DNA of 64,000 bases from Dolomedes plantarius (Eukaryota > Arthropoda > Arachnida > Araneae > Dolomedidae). Of the stretch, positions 1 to 10,200 are shown piece by piece. Under the pieces are notes generated by a model. That model worked only from the letters and a program-made list of their open reading frames with translations, had not been told where the DNA came from and ran no database searches. The position numbers were made by a program, and so were the translations under genes. The first letter of the stretch is position 1. Each line of letters begins with the position of its first letter. Location of the stretch: positions 117,613,693 to 117,677,692 of the forward strand of contig OU015493.1 of the NCBI GenBank assembly GCA_907164885.2. The letters run 5' to 3'.

Positions 1-961
1 CTCAGAGAAGCAGGTTGGTCGAACAGGCGTATCGGCCACCACCTCGGTCGGAGCGATATGGTAGTTGCTCGGTGGTAATTGGCAACAATGGATCACGGAA
101 GGGATAGTCAACTGTCGTGGAGGGTCAGGGCGTCGCAGGAACACAAATGCGCGGGAGGATCGTGCAATCATAAGAGCGGCCACGTCCACACCAACAACGT
201 CGCTAGAATCGGTTCGACGCCATTTTCCACCTTCCAGACATCCGGTGGTATTAAGAGAAACCATTCGGAGACGACTGGCCGACGCAGGTATAAGGAGCCG
301 ACGTCCATTAAGACGCCTACCACTGAACCCACATCATAGGAAGTGTCGATTGGATTTTTGCCGACCTCGGGCAAGCTGGAGTGTGACCGACTGGAGGAGT
401 GTGATCTTCAGCGATAAATCCCGATTCAGTCTCAATGTTGATGACCAGCGCATACGCGTGTGGAGGCTGCCAGGCCACCGGTCCGATCAGGCATTTGTTG
501 TCGAGAGGCATACGGGGATTACACAAGGTGTGACAGTGTGGGGAGCGATTTGTTGGGACACACGATCACCTCTAGTCTTTCTTCAACGCACTTTGACGGC
601 ACGCAGTTACGTGGACGAGATTTTAACGCCAGTTGTACTGCCTATGATATCAAGTCACCCAGGTGCCATTTATCAGCAAGACAACACTCGTCCACATACT
701 GCGCTACTCTCCCAACAATGTCTTGAAAGATATGATGTACTCCCATGGCCTGCCAGGTCACCAGACCTCTCGCCAATAGAGCACGTCTGGGACGTGCTTG
801 GAAGGCAACTGCAGCCGTCCCCGAATACTGGTGAATTAACTGCCCAGTTGCAAAGATTATGGCATGATCTTCCGCAGGAGGTCATAGGTGACCTCGCTGA
901 TTCGATGCCATGCCATTTTTCGGCTTGTATAGCTGCCAGAGGTGGATTTACTACTGACTGA
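1..961 (+). pseudogene. Tc1-family transposase, frameshifted near its N-terminus
   Basis: Bases 1-75 encode an N-terminal helix-turn-helix-like stretch (LREAGWSNRRIG) that hits a stop at about 76; the reading continues in a second frame from about 74 to 961 for roughly 295 residues. That part contains the DDE core: SDKSRFSL for the first Asp, QQDNTRPHT for the second, and SPDLSPIEHVWD for the Glu. I count 32 residues between the second Asp and the Glu, two fewer than the 34 of typical Tc1. Comparison with the copy near 60.8 kb, which reads GRSDMVVARCWQKW, places the frameshift at about 70-80. A catalytic enzyme of cut-and-paste transposition by family; not translatable here as one protein. 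Confidence 0.88.
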
Positions 962-1122
962 TTTGTAACCTTTTTCATGCCATATCTTCTTAATAAAACT
1001 GTCTGTTCTTCTGTATTTGTAATTATTTTCTTATCTCCTCATACACTACATACATGTTAAGTTTCGAGACAGTAGCCCGTTTCCTTCTGGGTGCATATAT
1101 TTTTTATTTTTGTGACAGAGTT
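1..1122 (+). mobile_element. Tc1-like DNA transposon, copy 1 (left end outside window)
   Basis: The window opens inside the transposase N-terminal region. The right terminal inverted repeat lies at about 1060-1122 and ends GTGACAGAGTT next to a TA at 1123-1124, the expected Tc1/mariner target. The same TIR motifs (tgcacccagaag, agctactgtctcgaaac) recur at both ends of a second, inverted copy near 59.7-61.2 kb, which also supplies the N-terminal part missing here. The TIR assignment is seen in the sequence; superfamily membership follows from the encoded transposase. Confidence 0.9.
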
Positions 1123-1124
1123 TA

Positions 1125-2751
1125 TTTTATTTGCAATCTAAACTAAAGCTAGAGCATGGTGTTAAGGATTAATATCTAGCGTATACGCGAGCTATTTCAT
1201 CTACAATCTGATAATCGGGTTATCGGATCATTTTATAATACGGTTTTTAGAAACTACATGTGCCACTCCGTTGTAGTCTATTGGACTTTCAAGTGCTCTC
1301 AAAATTTATATGAGAAGAAGTGTAGCTGGCGATAGAAGCTTAAGAGTCAGTAAGATAAATAGCTAAATTGAATTACGGCTGTTGGAACGAGTGATGGTTT
1401 AGCTACAGGATAAAAATCATTCTGATTCAAAGACATTCGGTACTTAATATTCAAGAAGTTAGCCCTAGCCTCTGATCACTCGCAATGAAACGATAAGTTT
1501 TTACAGCGCTAATCAAATTACTAAAGCGTTTGAAGAAATCTCATTTTTGAATTGGAACTTCTTTTGTCGAGGTAGTAAAAGTTTAATGGGGCGAGGCGAA
1601 AAAGTGAAACTGTTCTCGAGACGAGAATGTGAAAGTGGAGGGAGATGGAAACGTACAAAAGCTCTCTATCTAATTTTGATATGTTTTAAATAGTAATTTT
1701 GAAAAATCCGTGTCGATCCTATGTTTACACGTCACGTTCTGTGTTTATAAATTGTATTTTACTATCATAATACGAGTAATAATTAACTCCAAATCTTAGG
1801 TAAGAAGTTTTCATGGTTTAATTATATAATATTTTTGTCTCAGTCACAACTCTAAACAAATCTGAAGTTAACCTATGCTTGCACTTTTAACATACTTAAA
1901 TATTCTTTAAATTTATATTGTGTTAAAATTGTACTAGTATTATTCAGTTCCAGATGTTAAAGATATATTGTTGAAATTTTTACTTACATTTGTCTAAATC
2001 TGAAGCAAAAATAAATGGAACTGTTTTAAACATGTGTTTACTTCTAACGTATATGCTATTTAAACAATTGATCAATCCACTAAATAATATTTAGACTGTG
2101 AGAATAATATTTAAAGATATTTTTGTCGATATGCGATTCATGTGTTATACGTTATATATCTTTTAAACTTACAGGCATGCATTATAGACCTCGTAAGGAA
2201 AACATTGGAATCAGGCGAATGCGAAAAGCGTATAAAATTTAGTACGTAGAAAGAAATGTATTTCTGCTTGTTGAATCTCGTGAATATGGAAAGCAAGAAA
2301 GGACACCATTTCCTATGGATGAAAGCATTGAGGAAATTTCCGGATATTAGTAACGTAAACAACGTTTACTATCCAGTAAACATATAGAAAATTATTATAT
2401 TTCAATTGTTTTTCCACTCACTAATAAAATTACTACTTTACTGCATTAACATACACTGTCTTTGAATTTATTTTTAGGGGGGGGAGGGAAATTGTCATGT
2501 AATTAAATAGTTTGAGTGCATGCATGTTGCTTAATTTCAAGTATGTAACGGAGAAGTAGAATCCACAAGAATGTTTGCTGATAAATAAATTAAATTTGGT
2601 TCATGTATGTAGTGACCCCCTATGGGAGTCGTTAGGTCGTGATCGATAGTTACACCATTGCGTCGCGTTGCGACCAACTTCTGTGCCAGAAAATTCAGCT
2701 AAGTAAATGGGTACAACTCTCAAATAAGAAACTAGTTTTTTACATATTTAC
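1125..2751. other. AT-rich stretch without recognisable genes
   Basis: I see no coding region with family motifs on either strand. The only distinctive spot is a G-run near 2477-2487. The 74-residue minus-strand ORF at 2138-2362 has no recognisable features and is probably chance. Confidence 0.5.
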
Positions 2752-2922
<171 letters not shown>

Positions 2923-3631
2923 TGTGATGATATCAGTTAACGTGCACAGTAAACTTTAACTTAAATTATGTAGAGGAGATGAAACACACACATGTTGTAG
3001 ACGTAGCCAGAGGGTCAGGCGATGAAGACCATTTCACGAGAGCTGTTGACACATCGGGGAGGAAAACCACACACTGCAGAGGCATTGGAAGGATGCACAC
3101 AACAAATATGCGACGGATATTAATTTATTCCGGATTCTAATGTAGACACACATTATTCAGAAAAACACAGGTATCTTGACAACTTGAAACAAACAATTGC
3201 AACGCCACCGGTCCCTGCCGGGCGCATTCAGAACGCAGATTTTAAATCATATTGGGCAGCAGAGGAGCAGCGCGTAGACAGCACAAGACATCGACAGACA
3301 GTCAAAAGCACGCCTTAAACTTTTACAGAAGGTTATAAAGTGTAGGGGTACTGACAGCGGGGAAATAATTTTATTGGCTAAAATTGAGCATGTGACTTGA
3401 TTACATAAGGGTCGCCTGTTGTTCCGAAAAGCGCACCGAGGCGAAAACATCACGTGGTCCTGATTCATGTTTACAAATATCTTTAACGCGCGTGCACTAG
3501 GGGGTAATCTGGATGGTTAGTTGGTCAATTCTTAGGTCACAATTAGAAGAAAGAGACTGTACTTTATTGAGAAGAAACAAGGATAATTTAGAATACGCGT
3601 TAAGTAAAAAAGGTGGGGCTTTATTATCACA
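2923..3631 (-). repeat. gypsy-1 3' LTR
   Basis: 709 bp direct repeat of 9222-9930, downstream of pol in the sense direction. In sense orientation it opens TGTGATAATAAAGCCCC, so an AATAAA lies within the first 15 bases. No difference from the partner LTR was found on reading both. The 73-residue minus-strand ORF inside each LTR is identical between copies but shows no family features and is probably chance. Confidence 0.95.
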
Positions 3632-3635
3632 ATAT

Positions 3636-3646
3636 CCCCCCCTTCC
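3636..3646 (-). promoter_or_regulatory. gypsy-1 polypurine tract (plus-strand primer)
   Basis: On the sense strand the sequence is GGAAGGGGGGG followed by ATAT and then the LTR start TGTGATAATA. An uninterrupted purine run immediately upstream of the 3' LTR is the expected plus-strand priming site for reverse transcription. Confidence 0.8.
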
Positions 3647-4374
3647 GGAAAAAGACCTGCGAGAGGGGCCGGGCCCTAGCTCCTCGAGCAAGGCTTCCCT
3701 TCAGGTGAGAACATTTTACTAAATTTAGAAAAGAAGGTTACAAGTTAAAGGGATGAGTTTATCAAAATCTTGACCTCGCTGTCCGCATACTGTCCTTGGA
3801 GCCTTACTTTACATATAAGATAAACAACATTACTTGAAAAACACATTATATAAATTGAGACATAGCTGCTAATACTGTTAATCAATACACAAAATTTAAC
3901 AAAAAAATACACAACATATCAATTTTTCTCTTAAAAGTCTTTGGAATATATTACACATGAAGCTTCAAACTTTAAGAACATGAAAAAACCATAAAATATT
4001 TCCAACTGTAAAGTAATATGAAGAACTGGAATACAAAAATAGAATACTTGATATACAACTAATTCAATATTTTGAAGTGGTACTAATAATACTTCAATAT
4101 TCAAATTCAAATAACTCTCAAAATGGCAATACAAAATATAATATGTTAATATGAAATACAATATATTAATTCACAAGTTTAATATAGGTATTATAAAAAG
4201 TGTAACTTTATTCAAATATGTAGTATTACAACGCAAAATATAGACGAAAATTTTTCTATATTGGCGAGGTTCTCTTACACTCAACCGAGACTTCTTCATA
4301 TTTAAATTAATGGGACGACAGGAAAGTGCTTAGAGAAGGAGAGAATTACGAAAGATTAAAGTATTAGGTTTGAC
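3647..4374 (-). other. gypsy-1 3' untranslated region
   Basis: About 730 bp between the pol stop and the polypurine tract without a convincing ORF. It holds no envelope-like ORF with signal peptide and transmembrane segment. A GC-rich patch (ggggccgggccc, about 3663-3674) stands out against AT-rich surroundings. Confidence 0.6.
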
Positions 4375-7300
4375 TCATTCATGGTATAATTTAAATTCGG
4401 CAGGTGGATTGTAATATCTCAACTTGGATGCATGTACAATTTCAGTAGACCTGTTATTATATTGATTTGGCTTATCTATTTCATAAGTCACTTCAGAACA
4501 CTGTTTTAAAATTTTGTAAGGGCCAGAATAAGGGGCTGAAAGTTTACGGGTATTTGGATATGAAAATTCTTCTAAGATTACAGCATCACCAGGTTTAAAT
4601 TTAGAGGGTACAAAGCGAGCATCATACCTAATTTTGTTTTTATTATGATAATCTATTGTCCTTTGTTTTGCTAGTTTTCGAGCTTCATCCACTGGAGGGT
4701 AATTAGTTTGATTTATAGGGGAGTCATAAGGCTGCTTGCCAAACATTAAGTATGCAGGGGTAAATTTTGTAACTGAATGGGGACTATTGTTATATTCGGT
4801 AATGACTTCTTCCAACAAACGTGTCCAAGGAACTTTAGTGGACGAAGAATTGACTTTACATTTTAGCCTACTTACTATTGATTGATTCACTCGCTCCACT
4901 TTACCGTTGGTCTGAGGATGATGTGCTGAAGTCAAAAGCTGTTTCACATTATAATTTTGAAGGAATCTCCTGAATCGTGATGAAGTAAAGGCTGCATTTC
5001 TATCCGTTAGAATTTTCTCTGGTACCTGAACTTGGAAAATTTGCTTAAGGCAGTTGGCATACGTTTCTGTGGTGACACTTTTAGAAGGAAATGCCCACAC
5101 ATATCTTGTTGCATGGTCTATTGCAATGTGGAGATATTTTTTTGTAGAATTGTAATAGTTAAAACCACCGACAGTATCAACAGAAATACATTCAAAAGGT
5201 TTATCTGTTGGAGGTACAATTTGCATAAGTCCAAATTTTTTCAATTTTGATTTCTTGTTAAATTGGCATGTTGCACAGTGTTTGACAAACTTTGCAATAT
5301 CCTCAGTTATATGAGGCCAATAATACTGAGGGGTAATCAAATTTAGCATTTTTTGTACACCAGGATGACCAAATTGATCGTGACACTTTTGTAACAATTT
5401 TAAACGTAGTGACATAGGAACAACAATTTTATGTAGATTTTTTCTTTTTAATATGATTACATCATTTATCTCTTGATACTTTGGATCATGAAGGTTGTCA
5501 TTTTTCTGTTGTGTTTTAATTTCATCCAAGTCTAATAAATGTACATTATGTTGAAGATGCTGGGAAACAGGATGCCTTGAGAGCATATCAGCTTCGACAT
5601 TTGTGGAGCCTTTTTGGTATTTGATTTCATAATCAAACATACTGAGTTTTAAGGACCAGCGGAATAACCGACCTCTTAGATTTTTTACATTTTTGAGCCA
5701 AACAAGAGCCGCATGGTCAGTATGAATGACAAATTTTTGGCCATGGAGATAATAGTAGAATTTGTCTAAAGCATCCACAATCGACAAACATTCCAATTCC
5801 GTGATAGCATAATTTTGTTCATAATTACGTAAAGTCCTTGAATGATATGCAACAGGATGTAATATATTAGAGGCATCAGGCTGTTTCAACACAGCTCCAA
5901 CTGCATTTTTTGAGGCATCAACATATACATGACATGGTAATTTAGGATCATATAATTGAAGAACAGGTTTAGAAATTAACACATGTTTTAATTTTTCGAA
6001 TGCACTCTGGCATTCGTCTGTCCAATTCCACTTAACATTTTTTTTCAAAAGTATATTTAATGGATACCGAATTTGAGCATACTTAGGGATAAACTTATTA
6101 TATACATTGACAGATCCTAAGAAACGTTGCAACTCCTTTACGTTCTTAGGAGGTTGTAACTTCTGAATACTATCAATGTTGGCATTATTTGGAGTAATTT
6201 TTCCTTGTTGAACTTCATAACCAAGAAAATTAATTTTGTCTTTGGCGAACACACATTTAGATAATTTAAGTTTAATGTTTTCTTTCTTACAGATTTCAAA
6301 AATTTGTTGTAAGTGTTGCCAATGCTCCTCTTCAGATGAAGAAAAAATAATAATATCATCGAAATAGTTATAAGCAAAGTTAATCTTATATTTAGCCAAA
6401 ATTCTACGAATGGTTCTGTTAAAGATTCCTGGGGCATTTTTTAAGCCAAAAGGTAGACGAAGCCATTCAAATAATCCGAAACTTGTTGCAAAGGCAAGTT
6501 TTTCAATATCCTGAGGGTGAATTGGAATATGCCTGTAGCCTGAAGTTAAATCTAGTGTTGAAAATATTTTAGCTTGACTTAATTTGTCTAGTAGGCAATC
6601 TATGCGGGGTAAAGGCTCAGCATCTGTTTTGGTAATTGCATTTAATTTTCTAAAATCTATACATAATCTTGTACGCTTGCCTTCATCACGCTTAAAAGCC
6701 AAAGTGACGGGAGACGAGTATGAGCTACTACTTTCTCTTATAATACCTGCTTGTAACAATTTCTCAATTTGGCTTTTTATTTCCTCTTCTTCTTTAGGAG
6801 AAGTACGATAAGGTCTTAAGGACACAGGAAGCTCAGACGTAAGTCTAACACGCTGGGGTTCAACCCTAATTAACCCTATATCATACTTGTCTTTAGAAAA
6901 TATATGCGAATATTTATACAGTAAAGAATTGAGTTCACCATTCTCTCTATTGACAGTCTGGAAATTTTCAGAATTGTTTTCAGAGGTCAGAGGAATGTGA
7001 ACCAACTCAGTACCTACATTGTTTACATTTTGACTTACATTTGGTTTAAGATTTACACATTTGGACTCATTATTATTAATATGAAATGACATTGGCGTAC
7101 ACACAAACATTTTATTACGTGGAATTATTAGTCCATTTTGATAAATTTGCATAGAATTACAATCAATGTTTAGTTGAAATTGTCCACATTCTGGTAATCC
7201 CAGGATTATATAAGGTAAATCATTGTCTATAACGTACATTTTTACCTTTTTAGTAACATTTCCAATGCACAAGTTAATTAAACATGATCTCTTTAATTGG

Positions 7301-7458
7301 AGAAGGCCTTTTGCTTGTTTGACTAAAAGTCTTTCAGACGTCTGTGTTTTTAGTCTATGTTGGGTTGTCAAAGTCGAGGGGATGATAGACAAGGAGCTAC
7401 CAGTATCTATCACACAAGGAATTGGTCTCTTATTTATGTATCCGGATACGTTTAATTG
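4375..7458 (-). CDS. pol: gypsy-1 Pol (protease, RT, RNase H, integrase), reached by UGA readthrough
   Basis: About 1,027 codons stay open after the gag UGA, in the same frame. The first internal Met is at 7413 and is followed directly by the retropepsin site DTGSS, so starting there would leave only two residues before the catalytic Asp; a Gag-Pol fusion is more likely. Domains in order from that Met: protease (DTGS, residues 3-6), reverse transcriptase with a YFDD box near residue 350 (YLDD or YIDD is usual), RNase H (HVYVDAS, TELE, HTDHAAL), integrase zinc finger (HX..HX..CATC) and core with Asp near 743, Asp near 803 (LTDRNAAF, where DRG is usual) and Glu near 839 (NGKVERVN), then a GPY/F module (SGPYKIL). 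No internal stop or frameshift. Function by family: copying the element RNA to DNA and integrating it. Confidence 0.93.
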   Translation of the reverse strand, partial: QLNVSGYINKRPIPCVIDTGSSLSIIPSTLTTQHRLKTQTSERLLVKQAKGLLQLKRSCLINLCIGNVTKKVKMYVIDNDLPYIILGLPECGQFQLNIDCNSMQIYQNGLIIPRNKMFVCTPMSFHINNNESKCVNLKPNVSQNVNNVGTELVHIPLTSENNSENFQTVNRENGELNSLLYKYSHIFSKDKYDIGLIRVEPQRVRLTSELPVSLRPYRTSPKEEEEIKSQIEKLLQAGIIRESSSSYSSPVTLAFKRDEGKRTRLCIDFRKLNAITKTDAEPLPRIDCLLDKLSQAKIFSTLDLTSGYRHIPIHPQDIEKLAFATSFGLFEWLRLPFGLKNAPGIFNRTIRRILAKYKINFAYNYFDDIIIFSSSEEEHWQHLQQIFEICKKENIKLKLSKCVFAKDKINFLGYEVQQGKITPNNANIDSIQKLQPPKNVKELQRFLGSVNVYNKFIPKYAQIRYPLNILLKKNVKWNWTDECQSAFEKLKHVLISKPVLQLYDPKLPCHVYVDASKNAVGAVLKQPDASNILHPVAYHSRTLRNYEQNYAITELECLSIVDALDKFYYYLHGQKFVIHTDHAALVWLKNVKNLRGRLFRWSLKLSMFDYEIKYQKGSTNVEADMLSRHPVSQHLQHNVHLLDLDEIKTQQKNDNLHDPKYQEINDVIILKRKNLHKIVVPMSLRLKLLQKCHDQFGHPGVQKMLNLITPQYYWPHITEDIAKFVKHCATCQFNKKSKLKKFGLMQIVPPTDKPFECISVDTVGGFNYYNSTKKYLHIAIDHATRYVWAFPSKSVTTETYANCLKQIFQVQVPEKILTDRNAAFTSSRFRRFLQNYNVKQLLTSAHHPQTNGKVERVNQSIVSRLKCKVNSSSTKVPWTRLLEEVITEYNNSPHSVTKFTPAYLMFGKQPYDSPINQTNYPPVDEARKLAKQRTIDYHNKNKIRYDARFVPSKFKPGDAVILEEFSYPNTRKLSAPYSGPYKILKQCSEVTYEIDKPNQYNNRSTEIVHASKLRYYNPPAEFKLYHE

Positions 7459-7461
7459 TCA
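7450..7461 (-). promoter_or_regulatory. gag-pol stop-codon readthrough signal (UGA CAAUUA)
   Basis: Sense reading is CAG AUG UGA CAA UUA AAC. The UGA at 7461-7459 ends gag and is in frame with pol (48 nt from the first pol Met). The next six bases, CAAUUA, fit the CAR-YYA consensus known to promote stop readthrough in tobacco mosaic virus RNA. A 12-base palindrome GTATCCGGATAC follows three bases later. Seen: stop, frame and motif. Inferred: that translation reads through here. Confidence 0.75.
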
Positions 7462-8526
7462 CATCTGATTGTCATCAGTAAGGTTAGGTATCTGACTCTC
7501 AGTGTTTTCCACTACTTGAGGAGCCATCGGATTACTAATTGCATTTCTAAAGGGGCACGTCTGCACCCAATGATATGCATTCAGTATACCTCTCCCTGTA
7601 CATTCTCTACATGGAGCTGGAGGCAGTTGAGTTTGGGAATGGATATTATTATAGTGAGTTCTTGGTGGTTGAAATCTTGGGTATGAGTTATTGAAATTAT
7701 TTGGATTGCGACTGTTGAAATTTCGATAATATGGTGGTCGTTGAAATCCAGGTCTAAAATTAAATCTGTCATTTTGTGGAGTTCTGGGACTGAAATTATT
7801 TGCTTGTGGAGGTCTGGGACTGTTAGTTTCAGCATGTGTCTCTTCACTTTTAAGTAATTTAGAAATTAAAGTGAGCCATGCTGTTGGGGTAGCAGGAGGA
7901 CTAAGCGCCATCAACTGCTGAAGATTTGGAGGAAGACCATCAGTTAAACCCTCCATTAATAGACTGTTTGATAATCCCAGCTTTCGACCACACGCCAATT
8001 TCTTATGGAAATAATCAGTTACCCCTTTAACCTCCTTTAATTTAAGATTAGTGAATTCGCTAAAGGAGACTACCTTGATTTCTATGAAATTTTCCCTCAA
8101 AATCAAACACATTTGTTCCCAATTTTGAACATCTAAACACGAATTAATGAAAACAGTAAGTGCTTTCCCCTTTAAATATTTACTTAAGTTATTTATTTTC
8201 CATTCCTCATTTTTACAACTTTCCCGACACTTTCGGTTAAAATAGTTTAGCCATGAATCCAGATTCATGCCAGCTTCGGCATCAAAACCAATAATGTGCT
8301 GTTCAGCAGTACTAAGCATTTTTAATTCTGTACTGGTGCTGGCGGCTACTAATTTAGGTTCCATTAAAGTACTTTGATCCAGTACATTTGGTATGTTGAC
8401 ATTGGTAGGGGGTATTACATTACCAGCGCTAGTAATTACTGAGTTAGGCTCGATTGGAGCACTCTCTTCAGTTACATTTGGCAATTCAGCATTGGTAGGG
8501 GGTATTGTGTCTTCACTCTCAGACAT
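7459..8526 (-). CDS. gag: gypsy-1 Gag with an unusual zinc-knuckle-like motif
   Basis: 355 codons from the Met at 8526 (MSESEDTIPP); the frame is open 23 codons upstream to another Met at 8595, but that extension is hydrophobic and lies before the acidic start typical of Gag, so I choose 8526. The N-terminal 70 residues are low-complexity with repeated PPTN motifs. A capsid-like region follows (DAEAGMNLDSWLNYF; YLKGKALTVF; LKEVKGVTDYFHKKLACG). The C-terminal third is rich in Pro, Asn, Arg and Phe, and a Cys/His cluster of form CX2C-X9-HX4C (CRECTG...HWVQTC) sits where a CCHC knuckle is expected. Role by family: virus-like particle shell and RNA packaging. Confidence 0.88.
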   Translation of the reverse strand: MSESEDTIPPTNAELPNVTEESAPIEPNSVITSAGNVIPPTNVNIPNVLDQSTLMEPKLVAASTSTELKMLSTAEQHIIGFDAEAGMNLDSWLNYFNRKCRESCKNEEWKINNLSKYLKGKALTVFINSCLDVQNWEQMCLILRENFIEIKVVSFSEFTNLKLKEVKGVTDYFHKKLACGRKLGLSNSLLMEGLTDGLPPNLQQLMALSPPATPTAWLTLISKLLKSEETHAETNSPRPPQANNFSPRTPQNDRFNFRPGFQRPPYYRNFNSRNPNNFNNSYPRFQPPRTHYNNIHSQTQLPPAPCRECTGRGILNAYHWVQTCPFRNAISNPMAPQVVENTESQIPNLTDDNQM

Positions 8527-9221
8527 GATTAGCAGTTTTCCAGAACGTAAAAACATCAATATATTACATAAAACTTTCAATAATATAAATATCACTCACA
8601 TAAATACCGTACAAAAATAACATATCATCACTATAAATCAATTAGATCATTTTCATTTTCTTATTTTTTCTGACCTACCTTTAACTTCTTTTAAAGTGAA
8701 CCTTTTAATTTCAAAAACAAATTTTTTCATTTTTATTGATGCATACGTTGGACTGACGGAACATTGAACCAAACTGCACACCACTTGTTTTCATCTCCTT
8801 GCAGGGCAGTACACACACTGAGTACATAAGTACGACACTCGAAGTGATGACTCTTAAAAGATGATTACACATTTTTTTTAATTGCAAAAAAATTATCACG
8901 GAATGAAGTTTGATACCGTAGCCCAGGAACAAGCAGCTGACGTTTTACACAATTTTCTTCCCGTTGCAGCAAAACCAGATGCAATGTAGAACACAAAAAC
9001 TTGAACATCGTAAACCTTAATTCACTCGGAATGACGTAAAACACCTTCACATGTATCGAACACGAATATTACGATTATTTATTACACACTATGACGTACG
9101 AAAGAGCACTAGGAGAATATACCGCGATGATCTGGAACGAAGTTCACAACGTAAACAAAACACTCAGCGCCGAACTGAAAACAACCACTTTCTCTTCCCA
9201 CGCAGGGATCCAGCCGACTCA
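8527..9221 (-). other. gypsy-1 5' leader
   Basis: About 695 bp between the 5' LTR and gag. In sense orientation it starts TGAGTCGGCTGGATCCC directly after the LTR CACA. A tRNA primer-binding site must lie here by family logic; a TGG occurs 9 bases inside, but I cannot match it to a tRNA 3' end. Confidence 0.6.
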
Positions 9222-9926
9222 TGTGATGATATCAGTTAACGTGCACAGTAAACTTTAACTTAAATTATGTAGAGGAGATGAAACACACACATGTTGTAGA
9301 CGTAGCCAGAGGGTCAGGCGATGAAGACCATTTCACGAGAGCTGTTGACACATCGGGGAGGAAAACCACACACTGCAGAGGCATTGGAAGGATGCACACA
9401 ACAAATATGCGACGGATATTAATTTATTCCGGATTCTAATGTAGACACACATTATTCAGAAAAACACAGGTATCTTGACAACTTGAAACAAACAATTGCA
9501 ACGCCACCGGTCCCTGCCGGGCGCATTCAGAACGCAGATTTTAAATCATATTGGGCAGCAGAGGAGCAGCGCGTAGACAGCACAAGACATCGACAGACAG
9601 TCAAAAGCACGCCTTAAACTTTTACAGAAGGTTATAAAGTGTAGGGGTACTGACAGCGGGGAAATAATTTTATTGGCTAAAATTGAGCATGTGACTTGAT
9701 TACATAAGGGTCGCCTGTTGTTCCGAAAAGCGCACCGAGGCGAAAACATCACGTGGTCCTGATTCATGTTTACAAATATCTTTAACGCGCGTGCACTAGG
9801 GGGTAATCTGGATGGTTAGTTGGTCAATTCTTAGGTCACAATTAGAAGAAAGAGACTGTACTTTATTGAGAAGAAACAAGGATAATTTAGAATACGCGTT
9901 AAGTAAAAAAGGTGGGGCTTTATTAT

Positions 9927-9930
<4 letters not shown>
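9222..9930 (-). repeat. gypsy-1 5' LTR
   Basis: Direct repeat partner of 2923-3631 with the same 709 bp length and the same TG...CA ends. It is upstream of gag in the sense direction, so it should carry the promoter. Its right edge abuts the resumed (TA)n tract. Confidence 0.95.

Positions 9931-10000
<70 letters not shown>
9931..10000. repeat. (TA)n microsatellite, right half
   Basis: 70 bp of pure TA directly after the LTR, the continuation of the tract ending at 2922. Confidence 0.97.
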
Positions 10001-10002
<2 letters not shown>

Positions 10003-10200
10003 ACATTACACCTAGCATATAGCTGACTTCCTATTACTACTCAATTATATTAAACAATCAATCAATATTACACTTCATCATATTCATCCTGCGCAATTAA
10101 ATAATGTTGCACCTGCCATATAGTTGACATCCTTATACTAATCAATTATATCATACAATCATTCAATATTACTCTTCATAATATTCATCATGCGCCAATA
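10001..10200. repeat. Two tandem copies of a ~100 bp unit
   Basis: Bases 10001-10097 and 10102-10198 align through most of their length: both contain cacct..catatag.tgac, then tcaattatat, caatcaatatta or a close variant, cttcat, and end in attcatc.tgcgc. After the second copy comes aaATGGCGACCCTTGCGG, which resembles a retrotransposon primer-binding site (TGGCGACC), so this may be the edge of an old LTR. Confidence 0.65.

Larger units (their letters stand above)
2923..9930 (-). mobile_element. Complete Ty3/gypsy LTR retrotransposon (gypsy-1)
   Basis: The element is 7,008 bp, bounded by 709 bp direct repeats at 2923-3631 and 9222-9930 that look identical by eye. LTRs start TGTGATGATA and end TATTATCACA, an almost perfect 10 bp terminal inverted repeat with canonical TG/CA ends. 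The sense strand is minus: 5' LTR on the right, leader 8527-9221, gag 8526-7459, pol 7458-4375, a roughly 730 bp untranslated 3' region, a polypurine tract at 3636-3646, then the 3' LTR. The order protease, reverse transcriptase, RNase H, integrase defines Ty3/gypsy. There is no envelope ORF. Flanks are TA repeats on both sides, so the target duplication cannot be told apart from the microsatellite. Intact ORFs and matching LTRs imply a very recent insertion. Confidence 0.96.

Noticed and set aside
3247..3468. 73-residue ORF duplicated exactly at 9546-9767
   Set aside because: It lies inside both gypsy-1 LTRs; conservation only reflects LTR identity.
3647..4374. An envelope gene of a gypsy-type endogenous retrovirus
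   Set aside because: No ORF of suitable length with signal peptide or membrane anchor between pol and the 3' LTR.
7411..7413. Independent start of gypsy-1 Pol at this Met
   Set aside because: It would leave two residues before the catalytic Asp of the protease; fusion to Gag by readthrough is more plausible.
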